From contig NZ_SORN01000014.1 of the NCBI RefSeq assembly GCF_004366635.1, positions 1 through 45,156 of the forward strand: a DNA stretch of 45,156 nucleotides. Direction: 5' to 3'. A program made the position numbers and the translations under genes. Shown here in pieces: positions 16,398 through 24,593 of this stretch (positions within the stretch are counted from its first letter, which is position 1; each line of letters opens with the position of its first letter). Origin of the DNA: Roseinatronobacter bogoriensis DSM 18756 (GTDB lineage: Bacteria; Pseudomonadota; Alphaproteobacteria; Rhodobacterales; Rhodobacteraceae). The notes under the pieces are model-generated. The model did no database searches, had not been told where the DNA came from, and worked only from the letters and a program-made list of their open reading frames with translations.

Positions 16398-19262
16398 ATG
16401 AGAGACGAAAATCAATTCAAAACCTGGCTGGAAGAAGGTGGGGCACAGACCCAGAATGGACGAAACTCGCGTGCCTATGCGGTTCGAACGATTGAAAAGA
16501 ACCTCACAGCGCTTGGGCTGCCATATGAAAGTCTCGACGACGCGTGGGCTGTTGATCAGTTCGCTGGCGTTCGCTTGCGCCTGAAAAAGATGCGTGACGA
16601 TGCCCGTGCTGGCGGTGAAGATTATCGGATTCTCATGCCGGATTCAGAAAGGCCACACAATCGGCTCTCCAACTGGAGCAGCTGGCTGGCGCAATACGGG
16701 CGGTTCATTTCAGGTGAACCACCACGCGCTGCAAAGGATGCAGATCGCATTCGGCAACATGTTATGGAGCAGTATATCGAGCCTGCGCGCGAAGATGGTC
16801 TCGCTCAGGTTGATGTTCTGGTCCGAGACGTAAATGATGCGCTCAACCTCAATCAGGGCTGGCCAAATGTGTGCCAGGCACTTGCGGGTCGAATCTTCCA
16901 GGACTTTGCACAATTGCCGCCCCCAGAACGGATTGGGGCCGACCAGAGCCCAGCAACTGTATTCCGTTTCTATCTGGATGGCCGCAGTGTGGATCGGCTC
17001 GAATTGGAGAAACTACGGAAGCGTTTTCTGGCGCTCTGTCCGGACTTCAAGAGTTTTATCGAACCAGGAACAGGCTGGGCGCAACGCGAAAAGGCATACA
17101 AGATAGTCGCAATAGACAGGGTCCGCGAAGCGCTCAAAGAACAGCACGACAACGAGGCCCTCGGCAAATCGGTCTTCGAGATCCTGAAAACTGCGTCCCA
17201 GGATGGTCCATTCGTCAGATGGCAGACAGAAGATTCTATTGTGAATAAGGCACCGGAGCTGGCCGGGGAATTTTATGCGGTGATAGGCGGCCTGATCCAG
17301 TCTGATGAACCATCTGAAACCGCCGTGACCTCGGCATTCGATACGCTCGCCGATCTGCGTGAGCGCGGAGCAACTTCACTGACCTATGGCGAGCGTTTGA
17401 ACATTGTCTTTTCAACATTGGCCATGGTTCGGCCGAACGAAGCAGCTCCCCTGAAGGTGACGCGGATTAATGAAGCATGGGAAATTCTTACAGGTGAGAA
17501 ACTCTTCGTCGATTCAAAAGCCGACATTGGCAACGACTATCGCCGCTTTGCCACAGTGTTCTCTGAGTTGTTTGAAATTATGCGGGATGAGTGGCGGTGG
17601 CAGCCTCACGACTGGCTTGACCTCCAGGGTTTTCTTTGGATCGCCATCGACAAGACCACTCCCGTGCCCATCGACCCCAATCAAGACTTGGCGGTGGATT
17701 TACGTCACGAAGGAACTGTGCTCATGAAGCCTGTAAATCTCATACTTTATGGCCCGCCAGGCACCGGGAAGACCTATAGCTCAGCGGCAGAAGCCGTTCG
17801 ACTCTGCGGCGAGGAAGTGCCGAATAATCGTGACGCGCTTATGGAGGTGTATGATCGGCTACTGGCTGAAGGCCGGATCGAATTCGTAACCTTCCACCAG
17901 TCCATGGCCTACGAGGACTTTGTCGAAGGGCGGCAACCCATGACTGGAACTGAAGACGATGAAAGCAGCGCTTCAACTGGGTTTAGACTGGAACCTGTGC
18001 TTGGGACTTTTCGGCGTATCGTCAAGCGCGCGGAGACCAGCAAAGGCCGCGCGTCGGCTGCAGACAGCCTGAAGCTGGCCGGACGGCAAGTGTTCAAGAT
18101 GTCGATCGGTGAGGCCAATAATCCTGAAGACGCACATCTGTTCGAGGATGCGATCAAGGGCGGTTACGCGGTTCTTGGATTTGAAGACATCGACTGGAGC
18201 GACAAAAGGTTCGAGGCGCGAGAGGCCTTCATCGATGCCTGTAAAGCCAAGGGCGCACACAACGCGAATGTCGATGCCCGATCCGGTGTTGTCCAGATGC
18301 CGTTTATCTTCCGAAACTGGGTGCGAAAGGGCGATATTGTCGTCGTTTCAAAGGGCAACGCTCTGTTCAGGGCCATTGGCGTTTTCACGGGAGACTATGA
18401 ATTCTGCCCAAGGCCGGAAGGGGACTATGGCCACAGGCGGGCCGTCCGGTGGATTTGGGTGGATCGGGAGGGGGCACCGGTCGAAGAAATCTATTCACGC
18501 CGGTTCATGCAGAAATCGATTTACATGCTCTTTGACAGCGAGCTGAACGTGCCAGCTCTCGAGCGCTATATGAACAGCCAGCAGGTAGAAGGCACGGCTG
18601 ATCCCGAACCCTTCGTCCTGATCATCGATGAGATCAACCGCGCCAATATCTCGAAAGTGTTCGGGGAGTTGATCACGTTGCTGGAGCCAGACAAACGGCT
18701 CGGTCAGCGCAACCAGATCAAGGTGCGTCTGCCCTATTCCGGAGATGAATTCGGGGTGCCGTCGAACCTGCACATCCTCGGCACGATGAATACTGCCGAC
18801 CGGTCTATCGCGCTGCTCGACACAGCATTGCGGCGGCGTTTCACCTTCCGCGAGTTGATGCCCGACCCGTCCGTTCTCGAAGATGCAGCGGAGCGTACCG
18901 GGATCGACCTGCCGCGCATATTGACCACGATCAATGATCGTATCGAGTACCTGTATGATCGCGAACATCAGATCGGGCATGCCTATTTCACGGGCTGCGA
19001 AACACGCGGTGATGTCGATGAAATCATGCGTCACAAAGTGATCCCGCTTCTGGCTGAGTATTTCTTCGAAGACTGGGCCAGGATCGCCGCAGTGCTGGGG
19101 GACTTGGAAACGCATGACCGCGACATCAGCGGTGGGTTTCTGAACCGCTCGGCGCTCAAGGCGCCGCCGGGACTCGATAACGGCGAGGCTCTGCCCCGGT
19201 TTCGTTGGTCGGTTCGCAGTGTGAAAGAGGGCTTCAGCTATACGCGGCTGCTGGAATCATGA
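16398..19262 (+). CDS. mcrB: McrB-type AAA+ GTPase with inserted EVE-like domain, 954 aa
   Basis: Motor subunit of an McrBC type IV restriction system, which binds modified DNA and drives McrC with GTP hydrolysis. The Walker A GPPGTGKT is at residues 452-459, Walker B LIIDEINRAN at 741-750, and the sensor MNTADRSIALLDTALRRRF follows, the McrB signature. Between Walker A and B, about residues 570-690 form an extra domain with VVSKGNALFRAIG and YGHRRAVRWIW blocks. I read this as a PUA/EVE-like reader of modified bases, known from other McrB relatives. The first 440 residues show no motif I can name. The ATG has GAGGAG 7 bases upstream, and a 75-bp gap before it may hold a second promoter. The stop overlaps mcrC by 4 bp. 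Confidence 0.93.
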   Translation: MRDENQFKTWLEEGGAQTQNGRNSRAYAVRTIEKNLTALGLPYESLDDAWAVDQFAGVRLRLKKMRDDARAGGEDYRILMPDSERPHNRLSNWSSWLAQYGRFISGEPPRAAKDADRIRQHVMEQYIEPAREDGLAQVDVLVRDVNDALNLNQGWPNVCQALAGRIFQDFAQLPPPERIGADQSPATVFRFYLDGRSVDRLELEKLRKRFLALCPDFKSFIEPGTGWAQREKAYKIVAIDRVREALKEQHDNEALGKSVFEILKTASQDGPFVRWQTEDSIVNKAPELAGEFYAVIGGLIQSDEPSETAVTSAFDTLADLRERGATSLTYGERLNIVFSTLAMVRPNEAAPLKVTRINEAWEILTGEKLFVDSKADIGNDYRRFATVFSELFEIMRDEWRWQPHDWLDLQGFLWIAIDKTTPVPIDPNQDLAVDLRHEGTVLMKPVNLILYGPPGTGKTYSSAAEAVRLCGEEVPNNRDALMEVYDRLLAEGRIEFVTFHQSMAYEDFVEGRQPMTGTEDDESSASTGFRLEPVLGTFRRIVKRAETSKGRASAADSLKLAGRQVFKMSIGEANNPEDAHLFEDAIKGGYAVLGFEDIDWSDKRFEAREAFIDACKAKGAHNANVDARSGVVQMPFIFRNWVRKGDIVVVSKGNALFRAIGVFTGDYEFCPRPEGDYGHRRAVRWIWVDREGAPVEEIYSRRFMQKSIYMLFDSELNVPALERYMNSQQVEGTADPEPFVLIIDEINRANISKVFGELITLLEPDKRLGQRNQIKVRLPYSGDEFGVPSNLHILGTMNTADRSIALLDTALRRRFTFRELMPDPSVLEDAAERTGIDLPRILTTINDRIEYLYDREHQIGHAYFTGCETRGDVDEIMRHKVIPLLAEYFFEDWARIAAVLGDLETHDRDISGGFLNRSALKAPPGLDNGEALPRFRWSVRSVKEGFSYTRLLES

Positions 19263-20563
19263 TCCGACGCACCCTGCGCGAATGGCAGCGCATCAGCTAC
19301 GGCGATGATGAGGACTCGATCCCCGAGGCGCATGCTGACCGGATCGTGGCCATAGCGCAGCGGTCCAGCTTTGCGGGGCGAGGAGGTGAAGGGGTGCTCG
19401 AACATGGCCGCAAGAGCTTGCGCGCTCGGGGCGTAGTGGGTGTCATCGCAGCGCCTGGATGCCAACTCGAAATCCTGCCGAAGATCGAAGGGCTGGGTGA
19501 ACGCGAACCCAATGAGGCCGACCTGCGCAGACGACTCATCCACATGCTGGGCGTCGTGCATGACCTGCCCATCGATGCGGGATCCATGGCGCAGCTGGGA
19601 TGGCAGCGCGACACTGTGCTCGAATTGCTGATCCGGCTGTTCTGTGGGCGTCTTGCTGATGCGGTGCGCCAGGGGATGCCAAGGCGGTATCTCGAGCATG
19701 AAGATGACCTGCCTTCGCTGCGCGGGCGACTGGATGTCACACGGCAATTCTCACGCCACGCTGTGGCGCCCCAGAAGCTCGCTTGCCGTTTCGATGATCT
19801 TTCTCCTGACATCGCCCTGAACCGGGTGATGCGCGCGGCCATCACACGCTTGCAGCGACTGGCGCAGGCGCCCGACAATCAGCGGATGCTGCGAGAGCTT
19901 AGCTTCGCCTATGCCGATGTCACCGATGTGCCAGTCAAGGCGCTGCGCTGGGATATCATCACGCTTGATCGTACCAACCAACGCTGGCGGGAACTTCTCG
20001 CCTTCGCCCGGCTGTTCCTGTCAGACAGGCATCAGCAGACCAGCGCGGGAACGATCGACGGTCACGCCTTGCTCTTTGAGATGAATACCTTGTTCGAGAA
20101 TTATGTCGCCCGTCTGCTGCCCCGTGCCCTGGCTGGCAGCGGTCTGAGGGTTGTGGCGCAAGGTGGTCATCGCGACTGCCTGTTTGACGGAGAAACGGGT
20201 CGCTTTCGGACGAAGCCAGACCTGATCATTCGGCAGGGGGAGCGAGTCGTGATGGTTATCGACACCAAATGGAAACGCATGACCCCACAGATTGACGATC
20301 CGAAACAGGGCGTCAGCCAAGGAGATGTCTATCAACTCATGGCCTATAGCCAGCTTTATAACTGCCCGAATGTCATGTTGCTCTATCCGCACCATGGTGC
20401 GCTTCCAGCCGATCCGATCTTCACAAGATATGCGATCGGCGCGAAAAACGCAGCTGTGACCCTGTCTGTCGCCACATTGGACGTCACCGGACCATCGCGT
20501 CGGCATATTGAAGAGCTACAGCGGCTGACTGATCTCTGCCATTCGGCGGCTATGCCAGCTTGA
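19259..20563 (+). CDS. mcrC: McrC nuclease subunit, PD-(D/E)XK, 434 aa
   Basis: Endonuclease partner of McrB. The N-terminal 150 residues form the McrB-contacting domain with GVIAAPGCQLEILPKI. The C-terminal half carries the nuclease motif: D321 (RTKPDLII) and D335-T-K337 (MVIDTKWKR), followed by the conserved YQLMAYSQLY helix. Length and layout are normal for the family. The ATGA overlap with mcrB ensures paired synthesis. It is the last gene of the defence operon and ends 23 bp from the convergent first minus-strand gene. McrBC restricts DNA carrying modified cytosines or similar marks, which complements a methylation-based system protecting self. Confidence 0.94.
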   Translation: MIRRTLREWQRISYGDDEDSIPEAHADRIVAIAQRSSFAGRGGEGVLEHGRKSLRARGVVGVIAAPGCQLEILPKIEGLGEREPNEADLRRRLIHMLGVVHDLPIDAGSMAQLGWQRDTVLELLIRLFCGRLADAVRQGMPRRYLEHEDDLPSLRGRLDVTRQFSRHAVAPQKLACRFDDLSPDIALNRVMRAAITRLQRLAQAPDNQRMLRELSFAYADVTDVPVKALRWDIITLDRTNQRWRELLAFARLFLSDRHQQTSAGTIDGHALLFEMNTLFENYVARLLPRALAGSGLRVVAQGGHRDCLFDGETGRFRTKPDLIIRQGERVVMVIDTKWKRMTPQIDDPKQGVSQGDVYQLMAYSQLYNCPNVMLLYPHHGALPADPIFTRYAIGAKNAAVTLSVATLDVTGPSRRHIEELQRLTDLCHSAAMPA

Positions 20564-20586
20564 AACTGGTATGGCCGTTGTTCAGT

Positions 20587-20988
20587 CTAATCCTGTCTGG
20601 TCGGCTTTTGATCATTTCGGGCTTTCTCGAAACACGCGCCGATCATCTTGGGGTCGATTTCCGGCTCGTCCCATTTCATCGCCGCGCCCCTCCAGCGTTC
20701 GATGGTCGCCTGCAGTTTGGGATCGTCAGCTTCGAGATGGAAGGTGTAGAGGCGATTGACGATCTCCTGCATCAGCTGGCGCATCTCGGCGTCATCGATG
20801 CGCGAGACTTCCGACCACGGGATGCGCCGACCGTCCGCGTCCACGACGAAAACATCCGAGAAGTCGCCGATCCGGGTGACAGGGGTCAGTCCGGAATGCA
20901 GTGTTTCCAGCTGCGTATTGCGCACGCACAGCATCGCCATGATCTTTGCGAGATTCGCAGCGACGCGTTTTTCATCTTCGGGTTTCAT
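20587..20988 (-). CDS. hypothetical protein at the phage/island border, 133 aa
   Basis: Unrecognised. It is a soluble, helical, charged protein with a central strand pattern DVFVVDADGRRIPW and an end rich in Lys and Asp. It is convergent with mcrC and 60 bp downstream of the spanin genes on the same strand, so it may be the last gene of the phage late transcript. Composition matches the phage genes rather than the ABC-3C operon. It may be a phage-encoded factor or a chromosomal gene at the border. Confidence 0.65.
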   Translation of the reverse strand: MKPEDEKRVAANLAKIMAMLCVRNTQLETLHSGLTPVTRIGDFSDVFVVDADGRRIPWSEVSRIDDAEMRQLMQEIVNRLYTFHLEADDPKLQATIERWRGAAMKWDEPEIDPKMIGACFEKARNDQKPTRQD

Positions 20989-21048
20989 GCGGTCAGATTA
21001 GCGGGGTTGCGGGGCGCGCGCCATCAATTTGGCGGATGATCTGTCCTT

Positions 21049-21297
21049 TCACTCGCAAGCTCGCGCCAGCTCTCTCAACACCGCATAATCCGCCAGCCAT
21101 TCAGCAATCAAGGTGCCTCCCGGCAGCGCGGCAAGTTCGTCTGCCACGCGTGCCTGTTCGGCCCGGCTGTATTCCACCACCGGCGGACAGGCGCTGGGCA
21201 CCGTGTCAAAACTGCCCTCCGCGCAGGCGGTCAAGAAGATCATCGCGGCTGCGAGGGCGGCGTGCGGCTGCGTCCAGCATCTGACGTTGAATCTCAT
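21049..21297 (-). CDS. Rz1-like outer-membrane spanin lipoprotein, 82 aa
   Basis: A short secreted lipoprotein: Arg-rich start, hydrophobic AALAAAMIFL, then the lipobox LTAC with Cys at residue 25. The mature part is about 58 residues. It overlaps the 3' part of the inner-membrane spanin gene (21206-21463) in another frame, the classical Rz/Rz1 arrangement. Together they would fuse inner and outer membranes at lysis. I choose ATG 21297 because the longer frame begins with TTG and would place basic residues before the signal. The sequence is only family-like by layout, since spanins diverge fast. Confidence 0.75.
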   Translation of the reverse strand: MRFNVRCWTQPHAALAAAMIFLTACAEGSFDTVPSACPPVVEYSRAEQARVADELAALPGGTLIAEWLADYAVLRELARACE

Positions 21298-21463
21298 TCG
21301 TGCGCTCCAGTTGCTCAAACCGCTCGGCGGCGCGACCTGCGCGTTCGCCTGATCGACGTAGGTTGATCAAAAACAACGCGATGGTGAGCACGACGAGGGC
21401 GAGTGCCGTCACCCGCCGCGCCCATGGCGGGGCGAGTAGCCCGACCACAAGGCTGGCCCACAT
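21206..21463 (-). CDS. Rz-like inner-membrane spanin, 85 aa
   Basis: Residues about 14-34 form one transmembrane helix (RRVTALALVVLTIALFLINL), followed by a charged coiled coil (RAGRAAERFEQLERTNEIQR), giving an N-in, C-out type II topology typical of the i-spanin. Its ATG overlaps the endolysin stop by one base (TGATG). The second half shares DNA with the o-spanin in a different frame. It acts in the last step of lysis. Confidence 0.78.
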   Translation of the reverse strand: MWASLVVGLLAPPWARRVTALALVVLTIALFLINLRRSGERAGRAAERFEQLERTNEIQRQMLDAAARRPRSRDDLLDRLRGGQF

Positions 21464-22143
21464 CAGCGCAGGCCCTTCTTCCAGTCATCCATCCGCGCCC
21501 AGACGGCCACCGCGATCCCGCCCAGTGCCAGCGCGATGAATAGCCAGCGCAGGATGTCGAGATGCGGCACCAGCGGTAGAATGGCCCCTTGCGCCTCGGC
21601 CAGAACCTCCTGCGCCACCTCGACCCCAGCGGCGCCGACGGTCGCCACACCAGCCGCGCCAGTGCCTTTCAGTGTGCGGCTCTGCGCGATGGCCTCGCGC
21701 GCGGGCGGTGTTTCCGCCGCAAACGCTGTCGCCCGCACCGGGAACCGCTCGCCCCAGACACGTCCGGGCCCAAGGTCGAGATGGATGAAGCCCGAGCGCG
21801 GGTAGAAGCCAAAACCCAGAAACCCCACCTCGCGGGCAGCGGCCTCAAACGCCAGCGGATCATGGTTCGACATGGCGATATCGAAGGCCGTGCCGTCCAT
21901 GTGTTTTGATCTCGGTGCGCCGCCGACATTGCGGTTATGCTCTGGCGAGCGATAGGCGGATCGGACGATCAGCGGCTTTCCCAGCCGGTCGCGCAGGGCT
22001 TGCAGCTTGTCCAGCGCCTCGGGGTGCAGCTTCAGCTGGCCCGTGCCGCGACAGGCGATCTCTGCAGGCGAGAAGTTCTTCCAGCGCCAGAGGCCGTCGG
22101 GGACATCGCGGAAATGGCGGAAACTGCGGATGGGGTCAGACAT
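21463..22143 (-). CDS. phage endolysin, peptidase M15A family, with C-terminal membrane helix, 226 aa
   Basis: A peptidoglycan D-Ala endopeptidase of the M15A type. The zinc ligands are visible: H81 and D88 (SKHMDGTAFDI) and H121 (FIHLDLG). Upstream, IVRSAYRSPEHN is the usual substrate-side block. The C terminus (about 203-223) is one strong transmembrane helix (RWLFIALALGGIAVAVW) ending WKKGLR. Start ATG 22143 is chosen for AGGAGAG just upstream; a longer in-frame start at 22170 lacks one. Lysis genes follow in order: holin-like, endolysin, i-spanin, o-spanin. A membrane anchor at the C terminus is uncommon for M15 endolysins. Confidence 0.9.
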   Translation of the reverse strand: MSDPIRSFRHFRDVPDGLWRWKNFSPAEIACRGTGQLKLHPEALDKLQALRDRLGKPLIVRSAYRSPEHNRNVGGAPRSKHMDGTAFDIAMSNHDPLAFEAAAREVGFLGFGFYPRSGFIHLDLGPGRVWGERFPVRATAFAAETPPAREAIAQSRTLKGTGAAGVATVGAAGVEVAQEVLAEAQGAILPLVPHLDILRWLFIALALGGIAVAVWARMDDWKKGLR

Positions 22144-22312
22144 GGGGTCTCTCCTGTGGGTGATGGGCATGCGAAATGGGCCGCAGGCCCGAGAGGGCAG
22201 CGGTGGGGATGTGTTGGGCGTGCGGGGTCGTCAGTGTGCCAGCGAGGCATTGCGTGTCGGTATGGACAGCGCGCGCTGGGCGTTCCTGTCAGAGGGCAAC
22301 AGCCAGTCGCTG

Positions 22313-22621
22313 TCAGTTGCCATCCCTGCGCTGGAAAGCAGCAAAGACCAGATTGCGCATGTCGTGGATATCGCGCTCGATCCGGGCGAGGCGGTCATGA
22401 TCGACGCGCCGGTCCTCGTCGCGCCGCTTCTCGATGCGGGCGCGCTCCTCGGCCAGTTCCTGCTCCAGCTTGTGCAGCAGGGCCTCGTTGGTGAAGGCTT
22501 TGCGCGTGACAGCAGTTGCCAGCCCGGCAATGAAAGTGAACCAGACGCCAATGGCAGCGGCCACGCCATGATCGCGCAGGGCGCGCGTGATTTCTTCGAT
22601 CAGGGAGGTGCGGTCAGTCAT
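22313..22621 (-). CDS. holin-like small membrane protein, 102 aa
   Basis: One transmembrane segment (about residues 19-40, GVAAAIGVWFTFIAGLATAV) is followed by a long charged helix (HKLEQELAEERARIEKRRDEDRR). AAAAGGAGC lies upstream of the ATG. It is in the position of a holin, just before the endolysin on the same strand. The long cytoplasmic coiled coil is unlike the best known holins, so it could instead be a lysis accessory or tail-associated membrane protein. The holin call is by position and size. Confidence 0.6.
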   Translation of the reverse strand: MTDRTSLIEEITRALRDHGVAAAIGVWFTFIAGLATAVTRKAFTNEALLHKLEQELAEERARIEKRRDEDRRVDHDRLARIERDIHDMRNLVFAAFQRRDGN

Positions 22622-22654
22622 GCTGGCTCCTTTTGCGCGGGCAAGGCCAGCGGT

Positions 22655-24562
22655 TCAGTAATCGGTTTCGACATAGACACCGGAACAGTCATAGGCGACG
22701 GCGCCTGCGGTGCCGCCATTGTTCATGTAATTGCGGGGGCTCAGGAGTTGGTTGGCGGCAGGGAGGTTCGCAATGATCTCGACCTCGGCGATGGCGCCCG
22801 AGACTTCCTCCACGACGCGCAGCCAGACCGAGGCGGCATTCGGGGCGGCGTAGAGGAAGAGCGTCAGGACGTTTGTCGGCGCATCGACTGGGAAATCTGC
22901 CCCGAGATCGATCAGCGTGGGCGCGCCGGAGCCTGAGTTATGCACCATCTGCCAGTTGGCATGGGTGCCGCGCTGGAAGCCGATCCCGATGGCGTTGACG
23001 ACGGCAGAGAGGGCCAGCGCGGTCGCAAGCGCCGAGGTCGAGCCGATCAGCCCGAAGAAGCCCATGCCAGTGGGCTGCAGCGTCGTCAGCGAGAGCCGGT
23101 TCACATAGGTGAAGCCGCCCAGCCCCTCGGCATTGCCGCGCCAGCAGACCCAGCCGGCCGAGCGTTCCTCGGCCGCGGCGTCCACTGTGGCCGCGCTGGT
23201 CATCCGCCAGCGGCGCATGGAGGTGGAGAGGTTCGTGGTGGCAAGGCCGGGCGTGGAGGCGGTGCCGACGCCCGTGCGCGGCATGCCGATCGCGTTGATC
23301 GTGGTACCCGAGGACGGGGCCCAGTACGCGATCCGGTTCACCCCGAAATGCGGCTGCAGCGGGAACAGCCGCCCCGAGGGGCGCATGACCTCGAGCCAGG
23401 CCGACCCCGCCCGGTCACGGGCGTAGAGATGGATGCGGCCTGCGGGCGGCGGATCGGGGGGCGTCGCGCGGCCGGGCAGGACCATGGGCTCGGGCAGTTC
23501 CACCCGGCCACTGGTGCGGTCGATGCGGATGGCGTCAAAGTAGGCCGATCCGTCCGGGCTGACCTTGAAGCTGAAGTCGTCGTTGCCGAGGAGACCGATC
23601 AGGGCGCGGGCCGAGAAGCCGGTCTTGAAGGCGAAGGCGGCATCGTCGCCCGGCGCGTTCTTGTTGAAGGTCGCCTCGATGCCGTTGCCCGCATGGTTGA
23701 AGAGCATCGCGGGGGTGTTGATCGAGAAGCGGTTGTAGCTGTCGGCCGTGGCCCAGCCGAGGCCGAGTTGCTGGGCGGTCAGGTTCGCCTGGGGCATGCC
23801 AACCTGTGTCACGCTGTTGGCGAAGGTCACGGTGGGCGTGTTGATCACCGTCGTACCGCCCGCACCTGCGGTGGCCGAGCCGATGTTGACCACGGTGTTC
23901 GACCCGGACGCGCCGCCGGTGCCGATGTTCACGGTCTTGGTGGTGCCGTTGGTGGTGGCGCCGGTTCCGACGCCATAGGTCGCAGTGCCGGTGGAGGTGC
24001 CGAGGGTCGCCGTGCCCCCGGAGGTGGTCAGGGTGCCGGAGAAGGTCTTGTTGCCCGAGAAGGTCTGCGTGCCCGCGAGGATCGCCAACTCGCTTGAGGT
24101 GTTGGGCAACGTGTAGGTCCGGGTCTGGCCAGTGGAGATGGAGGCGAGCGAGAAGACCGCCTTCTTCGTCGGATCGGCATTGTTCACCAGGCTGAAGACA
24201 GCATCAGACACATCTCGGGGTTCGCCGACGCTGGCCCAGCTGGAGCCGGACCAGACGAAGAACGCGCCTTCCTCCGCGACCCAGACCAGCCACCCGGGGC
24301 GCGGAACGAGCCGGATCCACGCGCCATCGACCCAGAAGGCGATGTTCAGGTCCCATCCTGCCCATAGATCAGTCGCGCCCGAGGCGACAAGATGGCGGTC
24401 GCCGTCGGCGGGGCTCGCGGGCGGGGCGGTGCGCATGCGGTCCAGCACCGCCAGCTGCACCATGGCGTCCAGCAGGCGCAGCGCCTCGTTGTGGGTGACA
24501 TGCTTCTGGGCCTGCGCGGCCAGAATATAGGGCAGCAGCAGATTGCTGGTGGTGTCGGACAT
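22655..24562 (-). CDS. DUF2793 tail fibre or receptor-binding protein, 635 aa
   Basis: The N-terminal about 125 residues match DUF2793, with the start NLLLPYILAAQAQKHVTHNEALR, GDRHLV and the Trp-rich WLVWVAEEGAFFVW. These are found at the tail tip of Rhodobacteraceae phages and GTAs and probably attach the fibre to the baseplate. Residues about 155-260 are low-complexity Thr/Gly/Ser beta repeats (SGTLTTSGGTATLGTSTG), typical of a fibre shaft. The last 200 residues are a distinct Ala/Trp-rich domain, possibly the receptor-binding knob. It is encoded after the baseplate protein and before the lysis genes. Confidence 0.85.
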   Translation of the reverse strand: MSDTTSNLLLPYILAAQAQKHVTHNEALRLLDAMVQLAVLDRMRTAPPASPADGDRHLVASGATDLWAGWDLNIAFWVDGAWIRLVPRPGWLVWVAEEGAFFVWSGSSWASVGEPRDVSDAVFSLVNNADPTKKAVFSLASISTGQTRTYTLPNTSSELAILAGTQTFSGNKTFSGTLTTSGGTATLGTSTGTATYGVGTGATTNGTTKTVNIGTGGASGSNTVVNIGSATAGAGGTTVINTPTVTFANSVTQVGMPQANLTAQQLGLGWATADSYNRFSINTPAMLFNHAGNGIEATFNKNAPGDDAAFAFKTGFSARALIGLLGNDDFSFKVSPDGSAYFDAIRIDRTSGRVELPEPMVLPGRATPPDPPPAGRIHLYARDRAGSAWLEVMRPSGRLFPLQPHFGVNRIAYWAPSSGTTINAIGMPRTGVGTASTPGLATTNLSTSMRRWRMTSAATVDAAAEERSAGWVCWRGNAEGLGGFTYVNRLSLTTLQPTGMGFFGLIGSTSALATALALSAVVNAIGIGFQRGTHANWQMVHNSGSGAPTLIDLGADFPVDAPTNVLTLFLYAAPNAASVWLRVVEEVSGAIAEVEIIANLPAANQLLSPRNYMNNGGTAGAVAYDCSGVYVETDY

Positions 24563-24593
24563 GGTGATTTCCGGTTGTGATTTGAAAGAAGGA

